This document shows, in pieces, positions 1 to 8,172 of a stretch of 64,000 nt of DNA. The first letter of the stretch is position 1. Each line of letters begins with the position of its first letter. The notes beneath the pieces are model-generated. The model ran no database searches. It was not told the origin of the DNA and saw nothing but the letters and a program-made list of their open reading frames with translations. Source of the stretch: CAG-103 sp963627135 (GTDB lineage: Bacteria; Bacillota; Clostridia; Oscillospirales; Oscillospiraceae); assembly GCA_963627135.1 (NCBI GenBank), contig CAVFZY010000007.1:1-64000 (forward strand). Reading direction: 5' to 3'. A program made the translations under genes and the position numbers.

Positions 1-88
1 CATATCGCCTACATAGGGGGCTTTTTGTGCTGTCCGTACAAACTGGAGCAGTTCACACCGTCCTGTGCGGGGTTTCCCATGTCCGATA

Positions 89-1207
89 TCAGTCCAGCTT
101 CAGGTCGCCCTCGCGGATCCAGCCGAGGCGGCGGCACAGCAGACCGATTGCCCAGCAGATCACGGCCGGGAGCACGAAGCAGACCATGACGAGACCAATC
201 CAGTCCATGGGCCCGGGCTGGATGGCCACGGCGCCGTTGGCGATGGCGGCCTCGCTCGGCGCGACCCAGCCGGTCCACACGCCGATGGGGCCGCACAGGC
301 CGCACGTGCCCATGCCGGAGTTGACGGCCGCGCCGTTCATCTGCAGCTTGAACACGCACGTTGCGATCGGGCCTGTGATGGCCGACGTCACGATGGCGGG
401 GATCCAGATCTTCGGGTTGCGCACGATGTTGCCCATCTGCAGCATACTCGTGCCGAGGCCCTGGCTGACCAGGCCGCCCCAGCCGTTTTCGCGGAAGCTC
501 AGCACGGCGAAGCCCACCATGTTCGCGCAGCAGCCGGCCACGGCCGCACCGCCCGCGAGCCCCGTGAGCGAGAGCGCCGCGCAGATGGCGGCCGACGAGA
601 TCGGCAGCGTGAGCGCGATGCCCACGATGACCGACACGAGGATGCCCATGACGAACGGCTGCTGCTCGGTCGCCCACATGATGAGCGTGCCGACCCAGTT
701 GGCGCCTTTGCCGATGGGCGCGGCCACGAGCATGGCCAGCCCGATGCCGACGAGGATCGTGACGATGGGCGTGACGAGAATGTCCACCTTCGTCTCCTTG
801 CTCACGGCCTTGCCAAACTCGGCCGCGACGATCGCCGTCACGAGCACGGCCAGCGGGCCGCCGGCGCCGCCCATGGCGTTGGTCGCATAGCCGACCGGGA
901 CGAGGGAGAAGAGCACCATCGCCGGCGCGTGCAGCGCGTAGCCGATGGCCACTGCCATCGCCGGGCCGACCATCAGCGATGCGCACCCGCCGATCGTGTA
1001 GCCGACCGCGGCGTCGCCCTTACCGAGGGTGAAGATGATCGCGTTGAGAAAACCGATGTGGAACTGCTGACCGAGTGTGTTGAGGATCGTGCCGATCAGC
1101 AGTGAGCAGAACAGGCCCTGCGCCATCGCGCCGAGCGCGTCGATGCCGTAGCGCCGCAGAGAGATCTCAATATCCTTTCGCTTCAGAAAGTCCCGGAACC
1201 GCTGCAT
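89..1207 (-). CDS. PTS-IIC-like membrane protein (PfoR / PTS_EIIC_2 family)
   Basis: A 372-residue polytopic protein with about ten hydrophobic segments and glycine-rich loops such as GGAGGPLAVLV and the GCCANMVGF stretch, matching the PfoR/PTS_EIIC_2 membrane family. No EIIA or EIIB domain is fused or adjacent, so sugar phosphotransfer cannot be assumed. I chose the ATG at 1207, which follows GGAGGAATGCACT and starts MQRFRDFLKRK; an upstream in-frame extension reads through the promoter. It lies 103 bp downstream of niaR on the same strand and has its own palindrome-bearing promoter. The location next to NAD-salvage genes suggests a role with an NAD precursor or a regulatory role (PfoR was first described as a regulator), but this is inference. 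Confidence 0.8.
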   Translation of the reverse strand: MQRFRDFLKRKDIEISLRRYGIDALGAMAQGLFCSLLIGTILNTLGQQFHIGFLNAIIFTLGKGDAAVGYTIGGCASLMVGPAMAVAIGYALHAPAMVLFSLVPVGYATNAMGGAGGPLAVLVTAIVAAEFGKAVSKETKVDILVTPIVTILVGIGLAMLVAAPIGKGANWVGTLIMWATEQQPFVMGILVSVIVGIALTLPISSAAICAALSLTGLAGGAAVAGCCANMVGFAVLSFRENGWGGLVSQGLGTSMLQMGNIVRNPKIWIPAIVTSAITGPIATCVFKLQMNGAAVNSGMGTCGLCGPIGVWTGWVAPSEAAIANGAVAIQPGPMDWIGLVMVCFVLPAVICWAIGLLCRRLGWIREGDLKLD

Positions 1208-1229
1208 AGTGCATTCCTCCAGAGAATAA

Positions 1230-1267
1230 GTATGCTTTACATGTGTCATGACACCTATAAAGCATAC
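1230..1267. promoter_or_regulatory. 38-bp near-perfect palindrome, candidate operator
   Basis: The arms GTATGCTTTA and TAAAGCATAC are exact reverse complements and enclose the perfect core GTGTCATGACAC; 17 of 19 half-site positions are symmetric. It overlaps the edge of the -10 box and covers the expected transcription start of the PfoR-like gene, as a repressor site would. NiaR, encoded just upstream, is the obvious candidate ligand, but the match to a NiaR box was not tested. Confidence 0.7.
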
Positions 1268-1294
1268 TATAAAGATTTCCTGTGCACTTGTCAA
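1266..1294 (-). promoter_or_regulatory. Sigma-A promoter of the PfoR-like gene
   Basis: On the minus strand TTGACA (1294-1289) and TATAGT (1271-1266) are separated by 17 bp. It is nearly consensus and lies in the niaR/PfoR gap, so the membrane gene can be transcribed independently of pncB-niaR. Confidence 0.75.
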
Positions 1295-1310
1295 CTAAAA
1301 TAAACTTCTG

Positions 1311-1823
1311 TCAATCGTCCAGCAGCAGACCGGCCGCTTTCAGCGCGGCGCAGGCGCGCGCAAAGGCGGCCTCGTCCGGGCAGCGCAGCGTGTGCAGATG
1401 GATGCCGCCTGTGAGCATACTCAGCGGGGCGGCGTCGTGCGCCTGCACGCGCGCGAGAAACTGCGCCACATCGTAGCGGCTGCTGATCTGGAGCTGGCCG
1501 GTGAGCTGGCCGTAGACCGGGTGCTCGACGATGACATCGAGCACGGTGCAGCCGTTATCGACGAGAATGTCGAGCTCGGCCCCGGTCTGCTCGAGCGTGT
1601 GGCGGCAGGCGATCGTGCGTGAGATGCCGTCCGTCGCCCGCGGCAGCACGTAGCCGCGCGGGGTGGCAGAGATCTCGGCGCCGCCGGCGCGCAGGAGCGC
1701 GATATCGCCCACGATAATCTGGCGGCTGACATTCTGCTCGGCGGCGAGGAGCGACGCGCTCACGGGTCGGTCAGCCGTTCGGAGCCGGTCGAGAATGGCC
1801 TGACGGCGGGATGCGGCGTCCAT
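1311..1823 (-). CDS. niaR: NiaR-type NAD metabolism repressor (HTH + 3H domain)
   Basis: A 170-residue protein with an N-terminal winged HTH (residues about 5-60, SRRQAILDRLRTADRPVSAS) and a C-terminal 3H domain (about 70-165) carrying the histidine motifs RHTLEQ, EHPVYGQL and TGGIHLHTL. Family members such as Bacillus YrxA/NiaR bind nicotinic acid at the 3H domain and repress NAD synthesis and niacin uptake genes. The gene starts 2 bp after the pncB stop, so the two are co-transcribed, which fits a feedback role. Length is normal for the family. The palindrome at 1230-1267 downstream is a candidate target. Confidence 0.9.
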   Translation of the reverse strand: MDAASRRQAILDRLRTADRPVSASLLAAEQNVSRQIIVGDIALLRAGGAEISATPRGYVLPRATDGISRTIACRHTLEQTGAELDILVDNGCTVLDVIVEHPVYGQLTGQLQISSRYDVAQFLARVQAHDAAPLSMLTGGIHLHTLRCPDEAAFARACAALKAAGLLLDD

Positions 1824-1825
1824 GC

Positions 1826-3286
1826 TCAGCCCTGCGACTTTCCGCCGGCGTTGAGCAGATCGAGCTTGATCTTCAGCAGCTTTTCCGACAGGTCGACGTA
1901 GTAGTTGTGCGGATAGTCAAAGCGCAGCACCTCCGGCCAGAGCGTGGTGAGCTGGTCTGCGCAGTAGGCACGGATGTCATCGAGCGCGGGCTTTTGGTAC
2001 ACGAGCTTGCCGCTGCGGAAGATGGGCACGAGCAACTCGCGCGCCGTGAAGCCGGTGAGCACCTTCTTCTTCCACGTCGCGTCGGGGTCGCAGATCTCGA
2101 GCGGCTGCGTGTCGTCCACGACCTCGTCATGCAGGCAGATGTAGTCCGCCTCGGCCATGCCGGAGTCCTTGCTGTAGAAGCGGTAGACCTTTTTGAAGTG
2201 GGGGTTGGTGATCTTGCCGACGTTCTCGCTGATCTTGATCTTCGGGATAATGTTGCCATCCTGGTCCTCAATGGCCGCAAGCTTGTACACACCGCCGAAC
2301 ACCGGTTCGCTGCGCGCGGTGATGAGACGCTCGCCCACGCCAAAGCTGTCGACCTGCGCGCCCTGGCGCAGCAGCCCCGCGATCAGGCGCTCATCGAGCG
2401 CGTTGGACACGGTGATCTTGCAGTCGGGCCAGCCGGCATCGTCGAGCATTTTGCGCGCCTTCTTCGTCAGGTAGGCGATGTCGCCGGAGTCGAAGCGGAT
2501 GCCGCAGTGCGTGATGCCCTTCGGCCGCAGCACTTCGTTGAACGCGCGGATGGCGTTTGGCACGCCGGACTGCAGGCTGTTGTAGGTGTCCACGAGCAGG
2601 GTGGCGTTGTCGGGATACGTCTGGCAGTAGGCGCGGAAGGCGTCGAGCTCGGAGTTGAACATCTGTACCCAGGAGTGCGCCATCGTGCCGCCGGCGTACA
2701 CGCCGTACACCTCGTCCGAGATCGTGCAGGCGGTGCCAGCGCAGCCGCCGATGTAGGCCGCGCGTGCGCCGAGGATCGCACCGTCGGCGCCCTGTGCGCG
2801 GCGGGAGCCGAACTCGAGCACCGTGCGGCCGTTCGCTGCGCGGCAGATGCGGCTGGCCTTCGTGGCGATCAGGCTCTGGTGGTTGATCTGCAGCAGCAGA
2901 TACGTCTCCACGAGCTGCGCCTGAATGGCGGGCGCGCGCACCGTGATGAGCGGCTCGCGCGGGAACACGGGCGTGCCCTCCGGCACGGCCCAGATGTCGC
3001 CGGTGAAGCGGAAATTCTTCAGATAGTCCAGAAATGCCTCGCTAAACAGCTTCCGGCTGCGCAGATAGGCAATGTCCTCGTCGGTGAAGTGCAGGTTCTC
3101 GATGTAGTCGATGATCTGCTCAAGACCGGCGGCAATGGCATAGCCGCCGTCGTCCGGCACGCTGCGGAAGAACACATCGAAATACGTGATGCGATCCTGC
3201 ATGCCGTGTTCCAGATAACCGTTGCCCATCGTCAGCTCATAGAAATCGCAGAGCATGGTCATATTCAGCGCTTTGTTGGGGTCCAT
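1826..3286 (-). CDS. pncB: Nicotinate phosphoribosyltransferase
   Basis: A 486-residue enzyme of the NAPRTase family that converts nicotinate, PRPP and ATP to nicotinate mononucleotide in the Preiss-Handler salvage route. Visible family signatures are LCDFYELTMGNGYLEHG near the N-terminus, the LEFGSRRAQG motif, and the GIRFDSGDIAYL and SFGVGERLITA segments of the phosphate-binding site. The ATG at 3286 is chosen because AGGAGGCGAGGTCA precedes it and MDPNKALNMTML is the family start; a longer frame reads into the promoter. First gene of the operon with niaR, divergent from transketolase. Confidence 0.95.
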   Translation of the reverse strand: MDPNKALNMTMLCDFYELTMGNGYLEHGMQDRITYFDVFFRSVPDDGGYAIAAGLEQIIDYIENLHFTDEDIAYLRSRKLFSEAFLDYLKNFRFTGDIWAVPEGTPVFPREPLITVRAPAIQAQLVETYLLLQINHQSLIATKASRICRAANGRTVLEFGSRRAQGADGAILGARAAYIGGCAGTACTISDEVYGVYAGGTMAHSWVQMFNSELDAFRAYCQTYPDNATLLVDTYNSLQSGVPNAIRAFNEVLRPKGITHCGIRFDSGDIAYLTKKARKMLDDAGWPDCKITVSNALDERLIAGLLRQGAQVDSFGVGERLITARSEPVFGGVYKLAAIEDQDGNIIPKIKISENVGKITNPHFKKVYRFYSKDSGMAEADYICLHDEVVDDTQPLEICDPDATWKKKVLTGFTARELLVPIFRSGKLVYQKPALDDIRAYCADQLTTLWPEVLRFDYPHNYYVDLSEKLLKIKLDLLNAGGKSQG

Positions 3287-3305
3287 TGACCTCGCCTCCT
3301 GAATG

Positions 3306-3323
3306 GTCTGCGGGGATGCAGAC
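3306..3323. promoter_or_regulatory. Inverted repeat in the pncB leader
   Basis: GTCTGC and GCAGAC form a perfect 6-bp stem around a 6-nt loop, about 20 bp upstream of the pncB start codon and just before its ribosome binding site. It could be an operator or a leader hairpin. It does not resemble the palindrome at 1230-1267. Confidence 0.4.
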
Positions 3324-3344
3324 AAGTAAAATATATTCTCTTTA

Positions 3345-3373
3345 ATTATAACGATTGTCGCCCGGTAAAGCAA
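3345..3373 (-). promoter_or_regulatory. Promoter of pncB-niaR
   Basis: Minus-strand TTGCTT (3373-3368), 17 bp, TATAAT (3350-3345), about 60 bp upstream of the pncB ATG. Confidence 0.65.
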
Positions 3374-3422
3374 CGATTATTAAATTAACAAGGGAAAACG
3401 CGCGAAAAATCGCTGCGCGCCG

Positions 3423-3451
3423 TTGACATCAAAAAATGCGCGTTGTATCTT
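3423..3451 (+). promoter_or_regulatory. Promoter of the transketolase operon
   Basis: TTGACA (3423-3428), 17 bp, TATCTT (3446-3451), followed by a short leader and GGAGG at 3471. It is divergent from the pncB promoter. Confidence 0.65.
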
Positions 3452-3485
3452 TATAAAGTAACATCAAACAGGAGGACAAACCACC

Positions 3486-4316
3486 ATGCCTTTGACACCG
3501 GAACGCACGGCCGAGCTTCAGGAGCTTTGCCGGCAGTATCGGATCGACGTACTCACCGCCATCCACGGCGCGCAGTCCGGCCACCCGGGCGGCAGCCTGT
3601 CCGTTTGTGAGATCCTCACGCTGCTGTATCAGCAGCGCATGCATGTGGACGCCGCGCACCCCGACGATCCGGACCGTGACCGGCTCGTGCTCTGCAAGGG
3701 CCACGCCGCGCCCATGCTCTACCGCAACCTGATCGGCAAGGGCTTTCTGCCCGCCGAGAGCATGAACACCCTGCGCCAGACCGGCAGCCCCCTGCAGGGC
3801 CACCCGTGCATGCGCACGCCGGGTGTGGACATGCCGTCCGGCCCGCTGGGCATCGGCCTGGCCGCTGCGCAGGGCATCGCCCTCGGCCTGAAGCTGAATC
3901 ATTCCGATGCGCGCGTGTACGCCGTGCTCGGCGACGGCGAGCTCGATGAGGGCGCCGTCTGGGAGGCGGCCGCCTCGGCCGTGAAGTTCGGCCTCGATAA
4001 CCTCACCGCCATCGTCGACTGGAACAAGGTCCAGCTCGACGGCACGACCGACGAGATCATGCCGCTGCGCGACCTGCCCGGCAAGTGGAAGGCCTTCGGC
4101 TGGAACGTGCTGCGCTGCGACGGGCACGACATTGCGGCGCTCGATGCCGCGCTCGATGCGGCCGCCGCCTGCAAGGGCGTGCCGACCGTGATCCTCGCCG
4201 ATACGGTCAAGGGCAAGGGCGTGTCCTTCATGGAGGGCAAGTCCGCCTGGCACGGTAAGGCCATTCCGGACGCGGAATTCGCGCAGGCAATGCAGGAACT
4301 GGGAGGTGACGTCTGA
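3486..4316 (+). CDS. Transketolase, N-terminal subunit
   Basis: A 276-residue thiamine-diphosphate binding subunit of split transketolase in the non-oxidative pentose phosphate pathway. It shows IHGAQSGHPGGSLSVCEIL, the CKGHAAPMLY histidine segment and the ThDP-binding GDGELDEGAVWEAA with the downstream Asn in VDWNKVQLDGT. Split transketolases of this length are common in Firmicutes and archaea. AGGAGG precedes the ATG. Its stop shares one base with the start of the C-terminal subunit gene, so the two are translationally coupled. Confidence 0.95.
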   Translation: MPLTPERTAELQELCRQYRIDVLTAIHGAQSGHPGGSLSVCEILTLLYQQRMHVDAAHPDDPDRDRLVLCKGHAAPMLYRNLIGKGFLPAESMNTLRQTGSPLQGHPCMRTPGVDMPSGPLGIGLAAAQGIALGLKLNHSDARVYAVLGDGELDEGAVWEAAASAVKFGLDNLTAIVDWNKVQLDGTTDEIMPLRDLPGKWKAFGWNVLRCDGHDIAALDAALDAAAACKGVPTVILADTVKGKGVSFMEGKSAWHGKAIPDAEFAQAMQELGGDV

Positions 4317-5254
4317 TGGGAAAATCCATTCGTGAAGTTTACGGTACCGTGCTCGCCGAGCTCGGTGACACCCATGAGAACATCGTCGTGCTCGATGCCG
4401 ACCTGTCCGGTTCCACCAAGAGCGGCATCTTCGCCAAGGCGCACCCCGAGCGCCATTTCAACATGGGCATCGCCGAGTCCGACATGGTCGCCACGGCGGC
4501 GGGCCTCGCCACGACCGGCAAGATCCCGTTCGTGAACACGTTCACCGTCTTTCTGACCACGCTGGGCCTCATCTCTGCACGCGCGCAGGTGTGCTACGGC
4601 AACCTGAACGTGAAGTTCGGCGGCGCCTACTGCGGCATGTCCGACGCGCTCGACGGCGCGACGCACCACGCCACGGAGGACATCGCCGTCATGCGCGCGC
4701 TGCCGAACATGACCGTGCTCGTCCCGTCGGACGCCGCCAGCACCCGCTGGGCCACGAAGTACGCCGTGGACACCTACGGCCCGATGTACCTGCGCCTGTC
4801 GCGCGACGTGTACCCGGACCTGTATGATGAGAACACGAAATTTGCGTGCGGCAAGGGCGCCATCGTGCGTGACGGTACGGACGTGACCGTCATCGCCTGC
4901 GGCATCCTCGTGCACAAGGCGCTCGAGGCGGCCGAGCAGATGGCCGCGCGCGGCGTGTCCGTGCGCGTGGTGGACATGTACTCCATCAAGCCCATCGACC
5001 GCGAGCTTATCCTGCGCTGCGCGCAGGAGACCGGCGCCATCGTCACCGCCGAGGAGCACAACATCTACGGTGGTCTCGGCAGCGCCGTGGCGGAAGTGCT
5101 CGCCTGGGGCGGCACGGGCGCGCCGACGGAGTTTGTCGGCATTCCCGACACGTTTACCGAGACCGGCAAGTACACCGATCTCCTGGCCAAATACGGCGTG
5201 GACGCAGTCGGCGTCGTGCGCGGCATTGAGCGGGTGCTTGCGCGCAAGCACTGA
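4316..5254 (+). CDS. Transketolase, C-terminal subunit
   Basis: A 312-residue subunit with the pyrimidine-binding domain (GKSIREVYGTVLAELG, then FNMGIAESDMVATAAGLA with the catalytic Glu) and the C-terminal transketolase domain (ACGILVHKALEAAEQM). With the upstream subunit it makes a complete enzyme transferring two-carbon ketol units between sugar phosphates. It overlaps the N-subunit gene by one base and is followed by a strong terminator. Confidence 0.95.
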   Translation: MGKSIREVYGTVLAELGDTHENIVVLDADLSGSTKSGIFAKAHPERHFNMGIAESDMVATAAGLATTGKIPFVNTFTVFLTTLGLISARAQVCYGNLNVKFGGAYCGMSDALDGATHHATEDIAVMRALPNMTVLVPSDAASTRWATKYAVDTYGPMYLRLSRDVYPDLYDENTKFACGKGAIVRDGTDVTVIACGILVHKALEAAEQMAARGVSVRVVDMYSIKPIDRELILRCAQETGAIVTAEEHNIYGGLGSAVAEVLAWGGTGAPTEFVGIPDTFTETGKYTDLLAKYGVDAVGVVRGIERVLARKH

Positions 5255-5269
5255 GCTTTTTGCACTTGA

Positions 5270-5300
5270 GCCGGCAGGCAGGACGCCTGCCGGCTTTTTT
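5270..5300 (+). terminator. Terminator after transketolase
   Basis: GCCGGCAGGC and GCCTGCCGGC form a perfect 10-bp stem with a 5-nt loop, followed by six T. It ends only 12 bp before the next start codon, so some read-through into the kinase gene is plausible. Confidence 0.9.
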
Positions 5301-5312
5301 CGGAGGAAGATC

Positions 5313-6389
5313 ATGCAGCGATTCTTTGCCCCCGGCCGCACGGAGCTGGCCGGGAACCACACCGATCATCAGCTCGGTCGCGTGCTGGCGGCGTCCGTGG
5401 ACGTGGGCATCACCGCGCGCGCGACGCGGCGGCGCGACCGCCGCGTGTGCATCCACTCGAAGAGGTTCCGGTCGTTCACCGTCGCGCTGGACGATCTGGC
5501 CGTAGATCCACGCGTGTATGGCAAGCCGTGGGCGCTCGTGCGCGGCATGGCGGCGGCCATTCTAGACGCCGGCGGAGAGATTGGCGGCTTCGAGGCGTGG
5601 GCGTCATCCGCGCTCAAGCCGGGCGGGGGCCTGTCGTCCTCGGCTGCGTTTGAGATCCTCGTCGGCCGCATCTTCAACGCGCTCTACAATGGCGGCGCGT
5701 TCTCGCCCGAGCAGCTCGCGCGCTTCGGCCAGCAGGCGGAAAACCGCCACTTCGGCAAGCCGTCCGGCCTCATGGATCAGCTCGCGTGCGCGCTCGACGG
5801 CGCGGTGTATATCGACTTCGCCGCCGGGGAGATTGCCCCGGTCGCAGCGCCGTTTGCCGATATGGGCCTCACGCTCAGCCTGACGGATACCGGCGGCAGC
5901 CACGCGGGACTCACGGCGGCGTACGCAGCATTGCCGGCCGATATGTGCAGTGTGGCGCGGCGCTTCGGCGCCGAGACGCTCTCGCAGGTCCATCCGGCGG
6001 ACTTTTATGCCCACCGGCAGCCGGGTCTTGCCGACGACCGCGCGGCGCACTTTTTCGAGGAGAACGCGCGCGTGCCGCGCATGCGCGACGCGCTCGTGCG
6101 CAGGGACGCTGCGGCCTACCTGCGCCTGATGAACGCTTCCGGCCGCTCATCAGAGCAGCTGCTGCGCAACATCCGCGCCCCGGGCGGCGACGACCGGCTC
6201 GAGCGCGGCCTGGCGCGCGCAGCCGAGCTGCTTGACGGCGTGGGCGCGTGGCGCGTGCACGGCGGCGGCTTTGCCGGGTGCGTGCAGGCGCTCATGCCGT
6301 GCGGCGCCTTCACTGCCTATCGGAAGGGGATGGAGGCGCTCTTCGGCCCCAATTCCTGCCGGGAGCTGCACATCACCAGTGCAAAATAA
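5313..6389 (+). CDS. Galactokinase-family GHMP kinase
   Basis: A 358-residue GHMP kinase. The galactokinase signature appears in diverged form as GRTELAGNHTDHQLG (canonical GRxNLIGEHxDYxxG), followed by the ATP-binding PGGGLSSSAAFEILVG and the C-terminal VHGGGFAGCVQAL. Family members phosphorylate galactose or a related sugar at C1 using ATP. The start at 5313 follows CGGAGGAAGATC directly after the upstream terminator. No galT, galE or sugar transporter is nearby, so the substrate is uncertain; galactose is a default reading. Confidence 0.85.
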   Translation: MQRFFAPGRTELAGNHTDHQLGRVLAASVDVGITARATRRRDRRVCIHSKRFRSFTVALDDLAVDPRVYGKPWALVRGMAAAILDAGGEIGGFEAWASSALKPGGGLSSSAAFEILVGRIFNALYNGGAFSPEQLARFGQQAENRHFGKPSGLMDQLACALDGAVYIDFAAGEIAPVAAPFADMGLTLSLTDTGGSHAGLTAAYAALPADMCSVARRFGAETLSQVHPADFYAHRQPGLADDRAAHFFEENARVPRMRDALVRRDAAAYLRLMNASGRSSEQLLRNIRAPGGDDRLERGLARAAELLDGVGAWRVHGGGFAGCVQALMPCGAFTAYRKGMEALFGPNSCRELHITSAK

Positions 6390-6394
6390 AAACC

Positions 6395-6420
6395 AGCCCG
6401 CTTCCGGTCGGAAGCGGGCT
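6395..6420. terminator. Terminator between convergent genes
   Basis: AGCCCGCTTCC and GGAAGCGGGCT form an 11-bp stem with loop GGTC. The T tail on the plus strand is short. It separates the kinase gene from the converging EEP gene. Confidence 0.7.
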
Positions 6421-6432
6421 TTGCTGTCTGCA

Positions 6433-7494
6433 TTATTTGAGCCGGATATTCAGCAGCACGGGGTTGTGGTCGGAGAACCGGAACCCGTCGTCCTGCGTCT
6501 GCACGCTCGTGAGCTCCACGTTCGGCGAGAGGATGAAGCCGTCGATGACGTAGTGCTGCGTGGCGTCGCTCTCGGCGTCATAGGGCTGGTTGTCGAGGCG
6601 GCAGGTCGGCACAGACGTGTCATAGGCAAAGCGCCAGCCGTCGGGTAGCATGCTGTCGTCGAGCGTGCCGGGCGTCCAGAGGTCGGCGTTCTTGATCGGG
6701 TATTTGTCCAGCCCGCCGGGGAACGTCTGGTTGAAGTCGCCGCCGGCGATGACGTAGTTGCCCTTGGCGTATTCCTGCTCGAGGAACGCCTTGAGTGCGG
6801 CGGTCTGCGCGGCCTTGCCCTCGCCGTCGTCATAGGCCTCCAGATGGAGGTTGACGAGCACGAGCTGCGCGTTCGTGCCCTCGAGGTCGATATACACCGG
6901 CATCAGGCAGCGCTTGAGGTTGGCAACCGACACCGGCCACTTGAACGGGCTCGGCAGGGCGATGCGCTCGGCTGAGGCGATGGGTGCGGTCGAGAGCGTC
7001 ATGATGCCGGAGCTCACCTTGCCGATCGGCGGGATGGGGTAGGGCACGAAGGCACATTTATAGTTGCGCGCGTGCGCCGTGTCCAGTCCGGTCTCGGTGC
7101 GCATGCGGCTGGCCTCTTCGATGCCGTAGGAGCGGGTCGAGGGGTCGGCCTCGATTTCCTGCAGGAACGTGAAGTCGGCGTTCAGTTCCTCCACGGTGCT
7201 GACGATGCCGTCCATGTTCTTTTCCACGACGGCTTTGCTCGGCGCGCGGACCTGCTCACCGCCGTCCATGAAGAAATCGGACTCTTCGCCCAGTCCGGCG
7301 TAGCCGACGTTCCACGTCAGGATGGATACGCTGTCGCCCGGGGCAAAGCTGGCGGTACTGTTCTCGCCGTGGGTCACGACGGCGGTCTCGGTTTTGACAT
7401 TCAGCTGCGTGGCGGTCAGCCAGATGAGCAGCGTGGTGACCAGGCCGACAAGGACGGCCAGAATGATGAGTATGATCTTGAGCGGTTTTTTCAT
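6433..7494 (-). CDS. Membrane-anchored endonuclease/exonuclease/phosphatase family protein
   Basis: A 353-residue protein with an N-terminal membrane segment (KIILIILAVLVGLVTTLLIWL) and an EEP (DNase I-like) fold. Catalytic motifs are visible: TWNVGYAGL, FLQEIEAD, AGGDFNQTFPG and the terminal SDHNPVLL. It probably acts on a phosphodiester or phosphoester outside the membrane; the substrate is not evident. The ATG at 7494 follows GAGGAGGG, and a promoter lies just upstream. Monocistronic. Confidence 0.85.
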   Translation of the reverse strand: MKKPLKIILIILAVLVGLVTTLLIWLTATQLNVKTETAVVTHGENSTASFAPGDSVSILTWNVGYAGLGEESDFFMDGGEQVRAPSKAVVEKNMDGIVSTVEELNADFTFLQEIEADPSTRSYGIEEASRMRTETGLDTAHARNYKCAFVPYPIPPIGKVSSGIMTLSTAPIASAERIALPSPFKWPVSVANLKRCLMPVYIDLEGTNAQLVLVNLHLEAYDDGEGKAAQTAALKAFLEQEYAKGNYVIAGGDFNQTFPGGLDKYPIKNADLWTPGTLDDSMLPDGWRFAYDTSVPTCRLDNQPYDAESDATQHYVIDGFILSPNVELTSVQTQDDGFRFSDHNPVLLNIRLK

Positions 7495-7517
7495 AGGACA
7501 GTTCCCTCCTCGGGGGC

Positions 7518-7547
7518 AGTGTACCACAATCTGCCGCACCATGCAAA
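7518..7547 (-). promoter_or_regulatory. Promoter of the EEP-family gene
   Basis: Minus-strand TTTGCA (7547-7542), 18 bp, TACACT (7523-7518), 24 bp upstream of the start codon. Confidence 0.5.
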
Positions 7548-7577
7548 CACACTCTTGACGCGATCTTTACCCAAACC

Positions 7578-8054
7578 TTACCGATTGAGCAGCCAGATGC
7601 CGAGGTTCAGATACGCTGCGAACAGCAGCCAGAGCAGATACGGCGCGCTCAGCCACGCGGCCGTGGCATTGCGGCGGGAAAAATCGGCGATTAGAAACAG
7701 CACGAGCACGATCAGCCCCACGAGCCAGAAAAACGCCGGTCCGTGCGCACCCAGTAGGAAAAACAGCACCGGCCACAGACCGTTGACGGCCAGCTGGATG
7801 CTCCAGAGCGCGGTGGCCTCCTTGCGTGCGCGGCCGGAGCTGCTGCGCCAGACGAGCCCCATGGCGATGCCCATGAGCAGGTACAAAATTGTCCACGCGA
7901 TGGGAAACAGCCAGTCCGGCGGGGAGGCCGGCGGCTTTGTCAGCAGGTCAAAGTCGGCCATGCCCGCGCGGGTTGCAAAGCTCGATGCGCCGCCGACGGC
8001 CAGTGCGATTGCGCAGAAGGCAACATACGGGCGGATGCGCTTCCATTTGTTCAA
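7578..8054 (-). CDS. tspO: TspO/MBR family membrane protein
   Basis: A 158-residue protein with five predicted helices and the family motifs PPDWLFPIAWTILYLLMG, LWSIQLAVNGLWPVLFF and APYLLWLLFAAYLN. TspO proteins bind porphyrins and tetrapyrrole intermediates; their bacterial role is mostly stress-related and not settled. The start appears to be TTG at 8054, preceded by GAGGTG at about 7 nt; the nearby ATG at 8061 is out of frame. Divergent from glyA. Confidence 0.9.
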   Translation of the reverse strand: MNKWKRIRPYVAFCAIALAVGGASSFATRAGMADFDLLTKPPASPPDWLFPIAWTILYLLMGIAMGLVWRSSSGRARKEATALWSIQLAVNGLWPVLFFLLGAHGPAFFWLVGLIVLVLFLIADFSRRNATAAWLSAPYLLWLLFAAYLNLGIWLLNR

Positions 8055-8106
8055 TTTGCATCACCTCGAAGGGAAATCGGGATGCTTTAGTTTATGTGGT
8101 GCCCAC

Positions 8107-8136
8107 TTGTAAAATACGTGCGAGTCGTGGTAAACT
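8107..8136 (+). promoter_or_regulatory. Probable glyA promoter
   Basis: TTGTAA (8107-8112), 18 bp, TAAACT (8131-8136), 37 bp upstream of the glyA ATG. Confidence 0.45.
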
Positions 8137-8172
8137 ATTTTCGCTATTTTGACACAAACGGAGGTTGCCGAT

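Noticed and set aside
5255..5312. A second gene hidden between transketolase and the kinase
   Set aside because: The gap holds only a terminator and the ribosome binding site of the kinase.
3899..5362. A 487-codon open frame on the minus strand
   Set aside because: Antisense to both transketolase subunit genes and across a strong terminator; no coding signature.
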